From an uncultured Pseudomonadota bacterium (GTDB lineage Bacteria > Myxococcota_A > UBA9042 > CAIXZC01), in assembly GCA_937876385.1 (NCBI GenBank), contig CALFHQ010000795.1, positions 1 to 13,734 of the forward strand: DNA of 13,734 bases, given 5' to 3'. The translations under genes were made by a program, and so were the position numbers. Positions 12,641 to 13,734 of this stretch are shown here, piece by piece. The notes under the pieces were generated by a model. The model was not told the DNA's origin and made no database searches. It saw nothing but the letters and a program-made list of their open reading frames with translations. The first letter of the stretch is position 1, and each line of letters opens with the position of its first letter.

Positions 12641-13734
12641 ATGAATCTGTCGCAACGAGAGCTTGAATCCATCGTGGTCGATCTAGACCGCACGCTGCCC
12701 GGTGCGCGGATACAGGAAATCCGCAATCCAGACGGGGAGACGGTGGTTCTATCGCTGTACGGGTCTGTTTCGTTCTACCTCCTCCTTTGTGTGCGTCCAG
12801 GGGGGGCTCGAATCCATCTCATTTCCGAACGCACCGGCACCCTCAATCAGCCCACTCCCTTCGTCATGCTGCTTCGAAAGCTCCTCGCGGGGGCCCGCAT
12901 CGCTGCGGTGGACATGCCTTGGGACGACCGGGTTGCGGTAATTCGGTTCCAGGGGGAGGAGCGCCCTGACCTCCTTCTGGAGCTGAGTGGCCATCATCCC
13001 AACCTGTTTCTGCTGGGGGAAGGGGACCGCATTCGAGGGTCACTGGTGAGCCCACGCTCCCACCATCGAACCCTGAACGTCGGTGAACTCTACGAGCCCC
13101 CCATCCCTATTCCGGGGCGAAGCGATTCCTGGCGCTTTGACGTTGGGACGCCCATTCATCCCCAGGTAGAAGAATATTTTCGCCACGCCATCGAGAATCG
13201 CATTCTGGAGCAAAGTCGAAGTCAACTCGAAGGGCGGTTGAAAGGGGAGTTGAAGCGCCTGAATCGGGCCATCACGAAGGTCCGGTCCGATCTCAGCCGA
13301 GCATTGGATTGGCAGCAGATGAGGCGGTACGGGGAGTGCCTCAAGGGGGTCTCCGGGGGCGATCGGCGGGGGTTGACCTCGGTGGCAGGGACGGATTGGT
13401 CAGCAGACCCTCCCGCCACCGTGGAGGTGCCTCTGGACCCGGCTTTGAGCGTTCGAGACAACATGGAAGGCTATTTTCGACGGGTTCGAAGGGGAGTTCG
13501 AGGGGAGGAGAAGACCCGCAAGCGCCTGTTGGAGCTGGAAGAGCTGAAGGCTCCCGTGGAAGCCGCTCTGGAGGCCCTTGAAGGGGCGAAGTCGCTGTCG
13601 GATGTAGAGGAACTGAACGTCCAGGTGGCGGGTTTCCTTCGGAGGAAGGGGGCGCACAAGGGGAGGAACGCTCCAGCACAGCGGCGGCTTGCGTACTTCG
13701 TTTTTGTGTCGTCTACCGGGAGGCGGATTCTTGT
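12641..13734 (+). CDS. rqcH: NFACT-family protein (RqcH-like ribosome quality-control factor), 3'-partial
   Basis: The frame is open from the ATG at 12641 to the window edge, giving 364 residues. AGGGGG lies six nt upstream. The start matches the NFACT-N domain: a GARIQEIRNP-type opening (21-30), RPGGARIHLISER (52-64), the PTPFVMLLRKLL segment (71-82) and D96-R97, the Asp-Arg pair that in RqcH/Rqc2 contacts tRNA. The next motif, usually Glu-Ile-Met, reads E114-L-S here. A charged helical coiled-coil middle follows (about 195-245 and 285-330). The first residues of the NFACT-R (DUF814) domain appear at about 352 (YFVFVSSTGRRIL). Family members bind the obstructed large ribosomal subunit with peptidyl-tRNA and drive C-terminal alanine tailing that marks the peptide for proteolysis. 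The rest of the protein lies outside the window. Some family members were once named fibronectin-binding protein. Confidence 0.92.
   Translation, partial: MNLSQRELESIVVDLDRTLPGARIQEIRNPDGETVVLSLYGSVSFYLLLCVRPGGARIHLISERTGTLNQPTPFVMLLRKLLAGARIAAVDMPWDDRVAVIRFQGEERPDLLLELSGHHPNLFLLGEGDRIRGSLVSPRSHHRTLNVGELYEPPIPIPGRSDSWRFDVGTPIHPQVEEYFRHAIENRILEQSRSQLEGRLKGELKRLNRAITKVRSDLSRALDWQQMRRYGECLKGVSGGDRRGLTSVAGTDWSADPPATVEVPLDPALSVRDNMEGYFRRVRRGVRGEEKTRKRLLELEELKAPVEAALEALEGAKSLSDVEELNVQVAGFLRRKGAHKGRNAPAQRRLAYFVFVSSTGRRIL

Overview
The window is about 13.7 kb of compact, GC-rich bacterial chromosome with genes on both strands. It shows no insertion sequence, CRISPR array, phage gene or rRNA. The gene mix suggests a Gram-negative of the Myxococcota/Bradymonadota (former Deltaproteobacteria) type: an OmpA-family outer-membrane protein with thrombospondin type 3 calcium repeats, a large cysteine-rich lipoprotein, a TPR envelope protein, a soluble PAS hybrid histidine kinase and a type 2 isopentenyl diphosphate isomerase. 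That placement is inferred from content; no taxonomic marker gene is present.

Layout, left half (+ strand): a penicillin-binding protein 4 type D-Ala-D-Ala carboxypeptidase whose 5' end lies outside the window (2-1600); a secreted coiled-coil protein of unknown function (1784-2503); a 131-residue unrecognised protein (2579-2974); a PAS-PAS-HisKA-HATPase kinase with a receiver domain that lacks its phosphoacceptor aspartate (3102-5084); and an OmpA-like TSP3-repeat protein (5166-6950).

Middle (- strand): the type 2 IPP isomerase (6895-7926) runs tail-to-tail into the OmpA-like gene with a 56-bp overlap. Just upstream of it on the same strand is tRNA-Pro(UGG) (7962-8035) with its own good promoter, so the isomerase may be expressed from the tRNA promoter. 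Next come a two-gene unit (TPR protein 9287-11458, then cysteine-rich lipoprotein 8123-9277, 9-nt gap) and a membrane-anchored coiled-coil protein (11622-12509).

Right end: a 131-bp divergent intergenic region holds two back-to-back sigma70-like promoters and a perfect 7-bp inverted repeat placed across both -35 boxes. Rightward from it starts an NFACT-family (RqcH-like) ribosome quality-control gene that runs off the window.

Most genes look like envelope building or housekeeping functions: peptidoglycan trimming, peptidoglycan-anchored outer-membrane protein, lipoprotein, TPR scaffold, isoprenoid precursor supply, tRNA and stalled-ribosome rescue. I found no clear new multi-gene system. The best leads are the divergent operator-like palindrome, the tRNA-isomerase arrangement, the degenerate receiver, and the uncharacterised TPR/cysteine-rich lipoprotein pair.
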